Shown here: one piece after another, positions 25,801 through 39,700 of the stretch | How the letters are laid out: each line of letters opens with the position of its first letter | Numbering within the stretch: the first letter of the stretch is position 1 | Origin: Distichodus sexfasciatus | Lineage: Eukaryota > Chordata > Actinopteri > Characiformes > Distichodontidae | Direction of reading: 5' to 3' | Assembly: GCA_032718565.1 (NCBI GenBank) | Contig: JAVGVS010000464.1 | Span: 132,501-196,500, forward strand | DNA length: 64,000 nt | Made by a program: the position numbers and the translations under genes | Notes under the pieces: generated by a model | What the model was told of the DNA's origin: nothing | The model's input: the letters and a program-made list of their open reading frames with translations, nothing else | The model's database searches: none

Positions 25801-28800
25801 GAGGACCGGTCACTATGACATGATGAAAAAGACCAAACATGTCACACAGGGATTCTGTGCAAGATCTTTTGAATCAGCTCTCGCTGGAGGAGGTACTATG
25901 GAGACGTGTGAGGCTGTGAGTGTGTGTGTGTTAATTTTATACAGTACGCTGCTCTGCACATCTCCTGCCACCGTCCCACACTGCCGTGGAGGTGACGAGA
26001 GAGGAATGAGGGAAGTCATAATGAAACCTTACAGGTAGAAACCATCCATCCATCCATCCATCCATCCATTTGCTACCGCTGTTCCGAGTCGGGTCGCGGG
26101 GGCAGCAACCTAAGCAGGGAAACCCAGACTTCCCTCTCACCCGCCACTTCGTCCAGCTCTTCTGGGGGAATCCCAAGGCGTTCCCAGGCCAGCCGAGAGA
26201 TATAATCTCTCCAGCGTGTCCTGGGTCTTCCCCGGGGCCTCCTCCCAGTGGGACATGCCCGGAACACCTCCCCAGGGAGGCGTCCAGGAGGCATCCTGAC
26301 CAGATGCCCGAGCCACCTCATCTGGCTCCTCTCGATGCGGAGGAGCAGCGGTTCTACTCTGAGTCCCCCTCGAATGGCTGAACTTCTCACCCTATCTCTA
26401 AGGGAGAGCCCAGCCACCCTACGGAGGAAACTCATTTCGGCCGCTTGTATTCGCGATCTCGTTCTTTCGGTCACTACCCACAACTCATGACCATAGGTGA
26501 GGGTAGGAACGTAGATCGACTGGTAAATTGAGAGCTTTGCCTTCTGGCTCAGCTCCTTCTTCACCATGACAGGCCGGTGCAGCGCCCGCATCACTGCTGA
26601 CGCCGCACCGATCCGCCTGTCGATCTCCCGCTCCATCCGTCCCTCACTCGTGAACAAGACCCCGAGATACTTAAACTCCTCCACTTGGGGAAGGATCCCC
26701 TCCCCGACCCGGAGAGAGCACTCCACCCTTTTCCGGCTGAGGACCATGGCCTCGGATTTGGAGGTGCTGATCTTCATCCCAACCGCTTCACACTCGGCTG
26801 CGAACTGCTCCAGTGAGAGCTGGAGGTCTCGATCTGATGAAGCCAACAGGACCACATCATCTGCAAAAAGCAGAGACCTGATCCTGAGGTCACCAAACCG
26901 GACACCCTCAACGCCCTGGCTGCGCCTAGAAATTTTGTCCATAAAAGTTATGAACAGAATCGGTGACAATGGGCAGCCCTGGCGGAGTCCAACCTTCACT
27001 GGAAACGAGTCCGACTTACTGCCGCCAATGCAGACCAAGCTCTGACACTGGTCGGACAGGGACCGAACAGTCCTTATAAGGCAGCCCGGCACCCCATACT
27101 CCCAGAGCACTCCCCACAGGATTCCTCGAGGGACACGGTGGAATGCCTTCTCCAAGTCCACAAAACACATGTAGACTGGTTGGGCAAACTCCCATGCACC
27201 CTCCAGGACTCTGCTGAGAGTATAGAGCTGGTCCACTGTTCCAGGGCCAGGACAAAAACCACACTGCTCCTCCTGAATCCGAGGCTTGATAATCCGGCGG
27301 ACCCTCCTCTCCAGGACCCCCAAATAAACCTTACCAGGGAGGCTGAGGAGTGTGATCCCCCTATAGTTGCAACACACCCTCCGGTCTCCCTTCTTAAAGA
27401 GGGGGACCACCGCCCCGGTCTGCCAATCCAGAGGCACTGCCCCCGATGTCCACGCAATGCTGCAGATGCGTGTCAACCAGGACAGCCCTACAGCATCCAG
27501 AGCCTTAAGAAACTCCGGACGGATCTCATCCACCCCCGGGGCCCGGCCACTGAGGAGCTTTTTAACCACCTCAGTGACCTCTGCCCCAGAGACAGGGGAG
27601 TCCGCCCCCAAGTCCCCATACTCTGGTTCCTGACTGGAAGGCGTGTCGGTAGGATTGAGGAGGTCTTCGAAGTATTCCTTCCACCGACCCATAACATCAG
27701 TAATTCTACCTATAATTGGCGATAAACTACACAATACCCTTCAAAACCTACCCTTTGAAATTCCAGGCGTAAATATTTCAGCAAACCCATCTGAATCGTT
27801 CCACTTAAATTTCAGTCCCTTAATAAAAAACAAAGGATGATTTGAACCGCTGGATAATCTTTCCCTTATCATTAATTGGCAGAATTGCAACAGTAAAAAT
27901 GTTTATATTACCTAAAATTAACTACCTGTTCACAATGACACCAACTGCACCAACCACTAGATGGTTCAACTTACTGAACTCAATAATTAACAAGTTCTAT
28001 TGAAAAAACAAAACACCTAGAATCAAACTAGCTACATTACAGAAACAAAAAACACAAGGAGGATTAGAAACACCAAACTTTGAAAATGATTATTTAGCAA
28101 GTCAGCTACAATATATCGGCAACTAGATACATCCAAACCAACAGAATAACCTGGTTAGAAATAGAACAGTCAGAATGTAAAGAAGTTTTACTTGCGGACC
28201 TACCGTTTCTTAGCACTGCTCTAAAACACCACAGTTGTTTTAATAACACTGTAATCTCAACAACTTTGACAGCCTGGTGGAAAATCAACAAAATTTTTAA
28301 CGTAAATATGAAACCTTGCAAACACACTCTAATATGGCATAATATGCCACTTTTCTTTAATGCATGGAAACTAAAGGGCATCACACATCTTGAACACCTA
28401 TTCCATAACAGCAGCTTTATCACTTTTCCACAACTTACTCATATGTATGATGTATGTATGATATCATAAGATCAGTCTTTCTAACAACAATCTACAGTCA
28501 TCCCATTTAGCAGAAGAAATACTCAAAATAACAAATAAAAAAAAAATCTCTCAAAATTATATAAACTAATATCTACAGCAAATTCAATGATTTCCATTCC
28601 AATCGAAGCCTGGGAAAAAGATTTGTCATTTACTCCTGATAATGAATTCTGGCTCCAAATCTGAGAGACACCTTCACAATGACTAATAACACTAATCTTC
28701 AACTTATACAATATAAGGTGATCCACAGAGCACACATCACCTAGCACAAAATGCACAAGATGGGATTTATAGACCGTGATATTTGTTCACATTGTACTTT

Positions 28801-30767
28801 AAAAACTGTAGATGACTATTTTCACTCAATCTGGTCGTGTCCCCCAACACCACTTTTGGCAAAAAGACATCAACACAATCTCTTTTATTATGGATCATAG
28901 TATTCCACTATCCCCATCCCTCTGTCTGCTTGGTGACCACTCAACAATAAATCAACCAATCCTAAATTTCAGACCTCTACTTGTTGCCTTGGCGATTGCC
29001 AAAAAAACAATCCTGTTAAAGTGGAAAACTAGAAGCACACTAAACATCATGCAGTGGTCAAACCTCCTCAGAGAACACATAATGGAAAAAATAACATTAC
29101 AGCATCAATTTCCGCATTTCCAAGAAGTCTGGGGTTCTTTTATCACCCATTTAGACTTGCCTGTGAACTAACTCTCAACAAACACATACATTCCATTCCA
29201 TTCCAACTTAAATCTCTTAATTAATTAATCTTATTAATTCCCAACATACCCACACATCACCTACTTATTTGATACAAATATACATACACCGTATTTCTGT
29301 CTATCTGTCTGTCCATCCACTTCTGTGTCTGTGTTCTGTTAAGTCTCTCTCTTCCTTTTGTTTGTTTGTTTTTTTTGGTTTTGTCATGTCTTGGTTAAGG
29401 GTATGTGGGTGAGGTACAGCTTCACTAAAGTTTTGTAAATGAAACTGTCATTAAAAATAAAGTTGTCCTCCAAAGAGGGGGGGTGGGGTGGCTGGGCCAA
29501 AAAATAAAAATAAAATAAGTGGAGAAATGACTATGAACTTCTGCAAAACAACTGGAAGCCTTGCCTTGTTTGGATTTGCAGAGTGCTCTTTTTTTTTACT
29601 TGTACAACTATGTCTTATTTCTTAAGATTAAGATATTTCTTAATAGCTTATTATTTCATTCGGTCACCAGAGTTATTATTATTATTATTATTAGACATGG
29701 CACGAAACCACTTTTTTATGTCCGATATGATACCGATATTGTACATTGGATATCTGCCGATACGATATAAATCCGATACAGTCTCTGAGTCTTTTCTTAA
29801 ACATAAAACAATTCTTTTAAAAATGTCTGAATACGTGACTGAGATTATTGTTATGCTTAAGGAAATGCTTGATTTAAATACTGTTTCCTAATTAAAACAA
29901 TGTAATAATTACACACACATGTATATGCTAAATGATTTGTTCTCAAAAATTATCGTTTAAATATATAAATATTTCTTCTTTCCTATTGATTACACTATAA
30001 CATTATAAAATAGAAAAAAGAAGAAAGAAGAAGAAGAAATACTGAAGTTTGGGGTCATTTTCAACCAAACTGGTCTACAAAATGACCAAAATAAATACAC
30101 ACCCATCTGTATATGCCAAATTATTTATTATTAAAATAACATCTAAAATAAATGTTTTAACGCAGTTCCGTAATTTTGTGACGGTTCCTAATCCTGCGGC
30201 ACTAAAACCATCAGGAACGATGGAGCGCTGGTGTTGTTAAGGAAATTAAATAGTATAACGTGATTCACATTCATATCAGAATGTAAAGCGAATGTTAGAG
30301 CGAATGTCGAACGATAACCCAGCTTTACCGCGGTGCCACTTCCCATGCGTAAAGAATTGAGCGTCTGAATGACTGTTTTGTACGGCGACATTACTGTATG
30401 TCTGTGCAGCTATGTGTGTGTGTGTGTGTGTGTGTGTTCAGTGTATTTACCTGGATAGCAGAGGTGTTGACATCAAACTTCTTAAAGATAGAGAAAGCTT
30501 CCTCATAGAGTTCATTACTGATGGCAATGTTTGCAATGTCTGGAGCGTCGTAGTTGTCCAGACGGTTGATGTATTCCATCACGCGCGTGCGGTCCGCTTT
30601 AATGGCTGTGAGAATCAGCAGGTTCTGCAGGTTTCTGTTTACGTGCAAAAAAAAAATCACACATCCACAAACAGACACATAGGGCCGGGGTGAGAAATTG
30701 TGACACTGGTGTGAGATGGATTAACGTCATGGAGATTACAGTGCGATGAGATTTCTGTACACTGATC

Positions 30768-30798
<31 letters not shown>

Positions 30799-33700
30799 CT
30801 GACCTGTGCTCACTAAATATGGAGTTGTCAAGCACAATTTTCTCTAGAAGCTCAATGAGCTCATTGGGCAGGTCTGCAGTCATAAATGCTTTAACGGTTA
30901 CAGACACTTCCTCCGGGTCCTGCGTTTCCGACAGTGCGGTCTGGACCACCTGTACACATTCCGAAAGAAAAAATCTTTAATGGGATGCACGAGAAAAACT
31001 GCAATCATATTGGAAACGCGCGCTCAACTCTGCGTGCACGTGCGAAAAATTTTAATCGCGCCTTTGCCTCAATACGAGCTTGCACGTGAGCTGTGTCCCG
31101 AGCCGCGTACTGCCGCACTTAATAGTATGGTAGGTAAGTTGCTCTTATCATACTTTTCAATGCGGCGGTAAGCGTCTGAGGAAATTGCCGGGGTTGTAGT
31201 TTAACGGCTCTCTACGCACTAGGTAGTGCACATGGAGCGTCGCACACGCCCTCTTTGACGCTACACCGGGCGGGAAATGACTTTTTCTTAAAACGTTGTG
31301 CCCCACACTCGAAATGCTCTACCCTCGCTCCACTCTGCTTTCACGCTCGCTTGACTTGGCGCTGTGTTGGAAATGTCAGAACTATGGCGTTATTTCTGTG
31401 GTGAAATTCGGAGCGCGCAGCGGAACGTTCGCGAGCAAAATATCTTGTCTTTACGCGCTCAACTCTGCCCGCGCTCGACTCCTTCCAGATTTATCGGCAT
31501 CGGCAGATGCAAGTACGAAAATATCGTGCATCCCTAAAATCTTTACATAAACACACTTATTAGACAATATTATCACAGTCAGATAACAGTAAGCAACCAG
31601 TAAAACAAGCTGATAAAGTCTAAATTCCACTACACAAATCGCACATTGTGAGAACTGTAATTGCCCAGATATATTTTTAAAGCACAGTATTTTAAGTAAT
31701 TTTAAGATTAAAAAAAAAAAAGTATAATAAACTAATTATACTGGACCATGACGTTTCTCTGGCGAAGGATGCATTCAGAAATGTTCTTTCCTGCTTAGAT
31801 CAAAGGGCCTTGACACCCTCCAATTCCGCTAAACCTCCACCCACACCCCAGCTTTCAAAGGCATTAAAAATCAGAGTACAGTCCACAGAGCTAAAAAATG
31901 TCTGGCTTTTTCCAACTAAACCTGCTCCTGTAGATTCACATCAAAACCTACGAGGCTTCATCAGATTCATCAGTGTGCTAAAGTCTTTCTCTATAAACCC
32001 TGAATTACAAAAAAGTATATAAAGCTCTTGTCATTTTCAAGTATAAAAAAATCATTTTAGGGCTGCACAATGTTTTGTAATAAAATCAGGATCTCATTTC
32101 TAAATGACGGTGATTCTTCTCCAGTTTACTGCATCAACACAAACGCTGCTACTTTTCTAAGAAGTAAGTAAACGCTATCAGGGCAGTAGATCTTGCAGCA
32201 GAGACGATCGTTTGGGAAGGACTTCGAAAGCGCAAGACAGTGAAATAATCAGACTGTACATTATTTGCGCAGCCGCATGTTAAATCAAACTTGTTAGTGG
32301 CTTAATCCCTGCTAAATTAAACAATTTAGGGAACATTAACAGATACAATTAGTCTAAGATTCTACCTAAAGTTATAACAAAAACAACAACAACAACAACA
32401 AACAGCCGATTCATTGTAAATTCCATTTTCTTAATTAGAGAATTAGAGTAAAAGCCTTTAAACACGTTTTTGGAGTAGGGTAAATATTTATAACATATCA
32501 TATTGGGACGTGTCACTATAACGTGGTACCTGAATGTGGTAAAACGAGGATGAAAAGGCACAGACAACTGCTATTGGTGTTTTTTGAATGTATTATGGAT
32601 TCTGAGTACTGTAGACTGTAGACATGACTCCTAGAAATAAGAACAGTGTGTTTTATTGGCTTGCAGAGTTTTTTTTTTACATAATTTACATATTGGCTCT
32701 AGAGATCTGCCCAATGCCACCGATACCCGATCTAGCTATTTGAGTCATTATCAGACCAATATTCGATCCACGTATCAGATCGGTGCATCCCTAGTTTGGT
32801 CTCATGTTTGTGATTCATCTCAGGTTGTGATCATTTCATAAATGGCACTATAGTGTGTAGACTAAGGCTCAACGGATTGTCGGCCGGGCCGAATATCTGG
32901 GGCCGATATTAGGGATTTTTGCCAATTATCGTTATCGGTTTTCCATTTTGACCATCACCGATGGTGGCTCCACTGCCGTCTCTTCTCTCTGTGCCGTTTG
33001 CTCTCAACTTGCTGCTTCATTCAATGTCCCGCCCACGACAGTCACACGAGATCTAGGTTAATTGGAGAGAATGCTGAGCAGCTTCACTTTCTTCCTCTGC
33101 TTCATTTGGAATTACTAAAACAGTTCAATTTGAAGTTTTATAAAGTTATTACATTTTTATTTAATATTATTTAAAGTTAGAGTAAAATAATGAAAAAATG
33201 TTAAGCATTTATAAATAATAAAATTATTTAAATACATTTTTTGTTGGTGTTTGTAAAAATTATTATTATTATTCATATTGGTTCCAAATATCGGCTATCG
33301 GCCCCATTAACTAGCAATAATCGGTATTGATATCGGCCGTAAAAAAAAACAATATTTCGGTCGGCCTCTAGTGTAGACCATGAGTCACTGAATCAGCACA
33401 TAACCCACATCCCTGACACGAAGGTTTCTCCTTCACGCAAGGAAAAGGTCGTTACGGGAATTTACTGACCTTAATGAGCTCCATGTCGCACTGCCCTCTC
33501 TCATAGGCCACGAAAGCCAGATGGGGGTCTCTCTTTTCACAGTAGCGTCCCACCGTGGCGCTGTCATAGTAGGGGTTCTCTCGGAGGAAGCGCTCTGGGC
33601 TGTTGTTGCTGTCGATGTAGATCTTGGCCAGCGCGTTGTGGGTGGCAGCCTCCTCGCTGCCGTCCTGTAGGCGAGCCTCCAGCCAGGAGGAGAGCAGCTT

Positions 33701-36700
33701 GAGCCTGAAGAGCCACGACACATGGCCACAAGTCACGAACTGAAGCTGAACGTGTGTTTTAAGCCATTTCATTTTTTTTTTTACACAGAAAATACCTTTC
33801 TGGGCTTGTTTTAGTGAAAGAAATTTTAGAAGAATATATTTGCTTGCTCTAACTGATCTATATGACTGACTATCGACTAATGACAAGAATCTTGTAGCGG
33901 AAGCTGGATCACGAAGACAAAAAACCTACATTTGTGATGAACTCATTGGGTCTAATGGTGTAGCGCTGCGCATTACGGCACTTAGGCGAACAAAAATTAG
34001 GGATGCGTGATAATATCGGAATCAGAATCGGACGCTACTTAGATTTGCCTGACGATAGTTGATCACGCATTTGACGATGCACGTCGGAAAGGTAGGGCTT
34101 ATGCCAGGAATGCCTACAGTCTGAGGTGGGATTTTATGGCCCGCACCTTCTGTCTTAAAATGTATAGCTTTATTCTGTGCCAAAACTCGGAGCCTGCAGT
34201 GGAAGGTTCACAAGGAAAATCTCTTGTCTTTACATGCTCAACTCTGGCTGCGCACGAAGTGCGTGTTTGCCTCACTTAGCAAATGTGAGCTCGCACATGG
34301 GCTGTGTTCCGAGCCGCGTACTGCCGGTAGGTAAGGCGCTCTTATCATACTTTTCTATGCAGTAGTATGCATGTCAGGAAATAGCCGGAGTTGTAGCTTA
34401 ACGTCTCTCTTCGCACTAGGTAGTAGAGGTGTGAACCTTCACCGGTCTCACGATTCGATTCGATTACGATATCTCGATGCGTCACGATGCATGTCGTCAA
34501 TTTTTCTACATTACTTCACAATGCATGCAGATTGTTGGCATCGTTGCCATCGGGATGTTCATTTTAACTTGCATCTGTATGCCGCAGCCAGACAACCACC
34601 AAGCAATGTCATGATATAATCTAGGGGTTTTTAACTGCTTCTGTCTCAGGGTCCGCCACCCAGACTAAGCAGTGTGGGAGGGAATTTTTTTGGTATTACT
34701 TTTTGGATATTTACATTATTCATAAAGATGCCCAAATCATCTGGAAATGTTTTGAAAAAGGGGAAAAAAAGATTTCAGTAGTGAAAGTTGATTGCATGTC
34801 ATGGACCACCCGTAATACCGCTGCGGACCACTAATAACAAAAACCTTTGTTATTATAATCGATTATGGTCTGCCATTGCATCGATGCAGAATTGTCCACG
34901 TCTGCATCGCCATGCATCGATTATGCGATTGACTTCAACACCCTACTAGGTAGTGCACATGGAGTGTCACACACTCGGCCTATTTGACTTGGTACCACGT
35001 AGGGCGGGAAATGACTTTTTCTTAAAATGTGCATTACGCTCACAATGCTCAGCTCTGTTTTCATGCTCGGTTGACTTGCCACTGTGTAACACGTCAGAGC
35101 TATGGAGCAGTGGAACTTTTTGGGCGAAATCTCTCGTCTTTACGCGCTCAACTCTGCCTTTCTCATCTCGCGCATCTGCATCGGCAGATGATGATTCCCA
35201 TATCGTGCACCCCTAACAAAAATATCATCTTACTTCATCATGCTATCTCTCGCTCAACACTGTCTTCTTTGCATTTAAGCGGAAAGGTCCAGCAAACCAT
35301 CTCCACCAGGGGCACAGAAACGATGTTGTCTTTTAAAGCTGAGGTTAAAATCTATGGTGTAGCTGATGGAAAAATTTGGGCACTGCTGACACAAACCTCT
35401 TACTACTAGTAGAACAGACTAACGCATGAAAAAATATTAAAGGTGTAACGCCATTTGGCACCAGACATTTTAAATCTGTCCACGGGGATGTGGAATGCTA
35501 CTCATTTCTAACTGCATTAATGAGAAGGAGTAATAACTAGAGCCAGAATTAACTGATGACTGCTTAGTAGATTTTAGATTTGGTGGTTGGGACTACGATG
35601 ATGCAGTGGTTTGAGGGTCTACAGTGAAAAGTACCTGAGCAAGACCCCAAATTGCTCTCATTGAACCTGTCCCTGAAATAAGGAAACGGAAGTCGCTCTA
35701 GATAAGAGCATCTGCTAAATGGCATAAATATAAACGTAAATGTGAATGTTACGCTAACAACTGCCCCAACTGCCATACACAAAACCCCTGCATGGATCCT
35801 GAGTAAGGCACTTAATCCAATTTGCTACACTATAATTAAGAAATTAAAGGGACAGTCTCTCTCCGTGCTAGCGTGGATTTCCGCCAGTTTCCTCCCACCG
35901 TCCTAAAGCGTGCACTATAGGTTGATTGACGACTCTAAATTGGCCCTGTGAGGTGTGACTGAGAGTGAGAATGTGTGAGTCCGTGCCCTGCAATGCGTTG
36001 GCGTCTGTCCCGGCCTGAATGAATGAATGAATGGATGAATGAATGGATGGATGAAGCAACTTTGGATAAGTTTTCCTAATTGCCCTAAATGTAAATGTTT
36101 ATTGTGTCACCTGTTTCTCTTCTCCACCTCCTCCACCAGGTGGTCGGTGCTGAAGTCACCCCGAACGGCTATGATCAGGTTCTTTATCACATCTTCTGAG
36201 CAGTCGACGTCCAGGAGACCTCCAACCACCACCGGCAACCGACTGGGGTTCACCTACGTATATATACACAAACACAGGCATATTCGTAGCGCGGCAAATG
36301 GGAACAATAGGTTGTCGGGGGCTTTAATTTATGTCGGAGGATTGCAAGACAAACCTTTTGGACGTAAATCTCGATGTACTTTTGCAGGTTGTTGCGATAC
36401 AGGTACAGTACCAGATCATGGACGAAATCAAAGCGATCACAAACTATGATCAAAGGAAGTTGATCTGTCAACTTGGCCTCCTGTCAACGAGGAAAAAATT
36501 TAAACTTAGACTAATGAATACATTATTAAATGAAAATATTAAAGTCATTATACCTTTTATGTACAGCATCTACTAGAGAAGAAGCGTCCGCAGGTTATGA
36601 TTTAGCTGCTCACAAGTAATGCTTTAAAGCTTGGGTTTTCAACCGGTGGTCTGTGGCAGTAACGCAAGTGGTCCGTAACACGCAATTCAATTACACTACT

Positions 36701-39700
36701 AAAATAACTTGAAAAATGTTTTCATTTAATTAATTTTTTTAAGATTTCCAGATGATTCAGGTATCTTTATGAATAATGAATTTAATGCAAATATCTAAAA
36801 AACAAAAAATAATCCTCCCCCCCAACACACACAGGCCGCACACAGTGGGCCACAAACTACTGCTTAGTCTGAACGGTGGTCTCTCGGACCGAAACGATTG
36901 AAAACCCCTGCTTCAAAGTGTTAACCCCGAGTCATGTATGCACGCACCAACTCCAGGCTTTCCTCTTACCTTCAGGAAGTTTTTGACACGCTCAGGGCTG
37001 TAACAGTTGCTCTCTCTGCAAATGCGCTCCACCTCTTTAATCTGGCCCGTCTTACATGCCGCTTGGATATACTTGAAGTGCACGTCAGGATCCTGACTGA
37101 AGTTCACGATGGAGCCCAGGAAATAGAACAGCCCTGCGTGTGAGAAACAAACATTTAGTTACGCGATCTTTCCCGTAAAGCAGAGCATCGCCTGCAAATA
37201 TAGAAATACGAAGATAAGTACCCTCAAAGCTCTTAAAGGACTCAAAGAGCTCCACGAGAGTTGTGGTGCCCAGCTGCTCGTGGTACTTGGAGGCCACCTG
37301 CACCGCCAGCTGCAGGTTCTGCCTGAGGTTAGCGGCTAACATGGCCCTCAGACACTCCACCGAGTCGCCCACCGAAAGAGAGCCGAAGAAGTTCACCAGC
37401 CACTGAGATGCAGCCGCAGAAACAGACAGAATATAAGAGAGAGATTTACGGCATAATGACACTGGGCCTCATTCACCAACCCTTCTTACCCATACAAAAA
37501 CCAAATCTGTGCAGCAGGTTCGCGGCAAACTTGTGGTTAATTTGTGGCGAACACTGGAGTTTGCCAGAATATGTTGCCACAAATTTATCATTGTCAGCCA
37601 CTAGAGGCAAATTTTGCAGCAATGTTCTGGCAACGACGACAAACTGCTACTAGTGGCAAATGCATTTGCCAAAATAATTTACCAGTAATGGCAAACTTGT
37701 AGTGACCTTTTGGTGACAAATTTGCTAGAGTCCACCGCAAGTTTGGCACAAACCTAATTTACATGGCCGTCCTGCAAATTTGCGGCAACTTTACCAAAGG
37801 TTAATGGCAAGGATAAGGCTTTTTGTAAGGGTACGAAAAACTGTGTGCTTGAAAGTGACCTTGACCGACGTTTTCATATTTAAAATTTGTTCGCAGGTAA
37901 AAGCAGAATGTACAACGACCGAAGAGCACTCTCGCTCCAATCTTATTGCAAGCAAAACATTAGGTTACTGGGTTTTCTTCAATTCTATTGTTGCCTAATA
38001 TTTATTTTTTAAATGTGTTTTTTTTTTATTAAAAACAAATTTACGAGAAAAAATGAAAGAATTTTCCAAAGAATGAAATCCAATGTTTCTTCTCATTTAC
38101 ACCAATTTTTCTGGATGTTTAAAATCCTTTTATTTAGTATTGACAAATGATAAAGACGAAGTGTGCATGTGTGTGTGTGAGTGGGGTGGGGTGAGTTAAC
38201 AAACCTCAGGATTGAGCAGGTGTGTGTGCACGATGGCCCGTTTGATGTCGTAGAGGTCAGTGAAGTGTTCCAGTGCACGCTGCAGTAAGCCGGCCTTCTC
38301 ACACAGCTGGGCAATGTGAGCACGGTCATAGTTTGTGAACATCTGGTTGCCCAGAATGGCATCTGCCACCTGAAACACACACACACAGAGGTATGACAGT
38401 TGGTATTAATATGTTAATTAGTTCTGACTTCTTTTAATCTTAATCTGTTAAAGATCACACCTGTATCCACATTTATACTGACCCTCCATCTTCATTAACC
38501 TACCATCAGCTAAAACAGTTGTTGCATCAAACCAATTTTTTATTTAAAATGTTGTGATCCCAAAATTAATCAAAAATTAAGTTTAATTTCCTAAAATGTT
38601 GCATTAAACAGCTGGTACTATGAAGTCAAAATCCCCAGCAGGGTGCTTGTTTTAAACTCCACTCGCGGTCTACTCTGCTACTTTCCAACTAGTCGAACTC
38701 AAACTCAAATGTTGCAGAATCTGTAACCCTTTCATTCATTCATTCATTCTCTGAACCGCTTAATCCCAACTGGGGTCGCGGGGAACCGGAGCCCATCCCG
38801 GGAACTTACGGGTGCAAGGCGGAAAACAACCCTGGGCAAGTGCCAACCCGCCGCAGGGCACACACACTCCCCCAATCACACTCACATTCACACCCTACGG
38901 GGCCAATTTAGAGTCGCCATTTAACCTTTAACCTATATTGCATGCCTTTGGACTGTGGGAGAAAACCCACGCAAACTCCACACAGAAAGGCCCTACGGCC
39001 GTCCCCAGGGTTCGGACCCATGACCGTCTCGCTGTGAGGCGGCAGCGCTAACCACTGCGCAGCCCATATTCCTTTCATACTTAGATTTTTTTTTTTATAT
39101 TAAAAAAATGCACGGAAAAATGTACAATTAAACCAAAATTCAAATTTCATATAAAGAGTTTTACAGAAACAGCAAAAGGTTTATTGTAAATATGTCAATG
39201 GCAACACTTATGAACAGTCACAAAGACAGAAGCAGCTTGGTTTAGGAGCAGGTCCAGCTGAGATTAAACTTGATTGAACTGAGCTTAGCAACTAGGGTTA
39301 ACAATACATCAATACAGTGATCAACGATCCCGCTCCAATCCAAAATCACTCAGACATCACACATATTGTAACATCACTTTCTGTTGAACAGGAGGTCTTT
39401 TCTTCTTTTATTCAAAGAAGAGAGACCAGCTTTTTCCACTGCAACTGGCCTCATCAATAAGGCTAGAGACGCCAACTGTCACAGCCCCCTGGACTTTGGC
39501 CGGACAGTGCCCCCTCGAACTGTGCTGAGCGGCCAGAAGATGCCGCCATTCAGTTAGTTTAGTGTATTCAGTTCTGTCTCGTGCCCCCTGTCTGTCTTGT
39601 CCTTGTCCCGCCTTCCCATTGTGTCCCACTGGTTAGTCAGTGTTCATTAGTTATCGCGCCTGTGTTGGTTAGTGATTGGTTCCGCCCGTTTCTGATTGGT

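Larger units (their letters stand above)
23716..26040. other. gene-poor stretch downstream of the RASD-like gene
   Basis: Contains the probable RASD 3' UTR to about 24560, a (GGGA)n tract near 24688-24712 and the GGCAAACTTG repeat. The clathrin exons expected in this interval were looked for on the minus strand and not seen. Confidence 0.55.

Noticed and set aside
28812..29168. 119-codon plus-strand frame that looks gene-like
   Set aside because: It is the C-terminus of L1 ORF2 in a decayed element, not a host gene.
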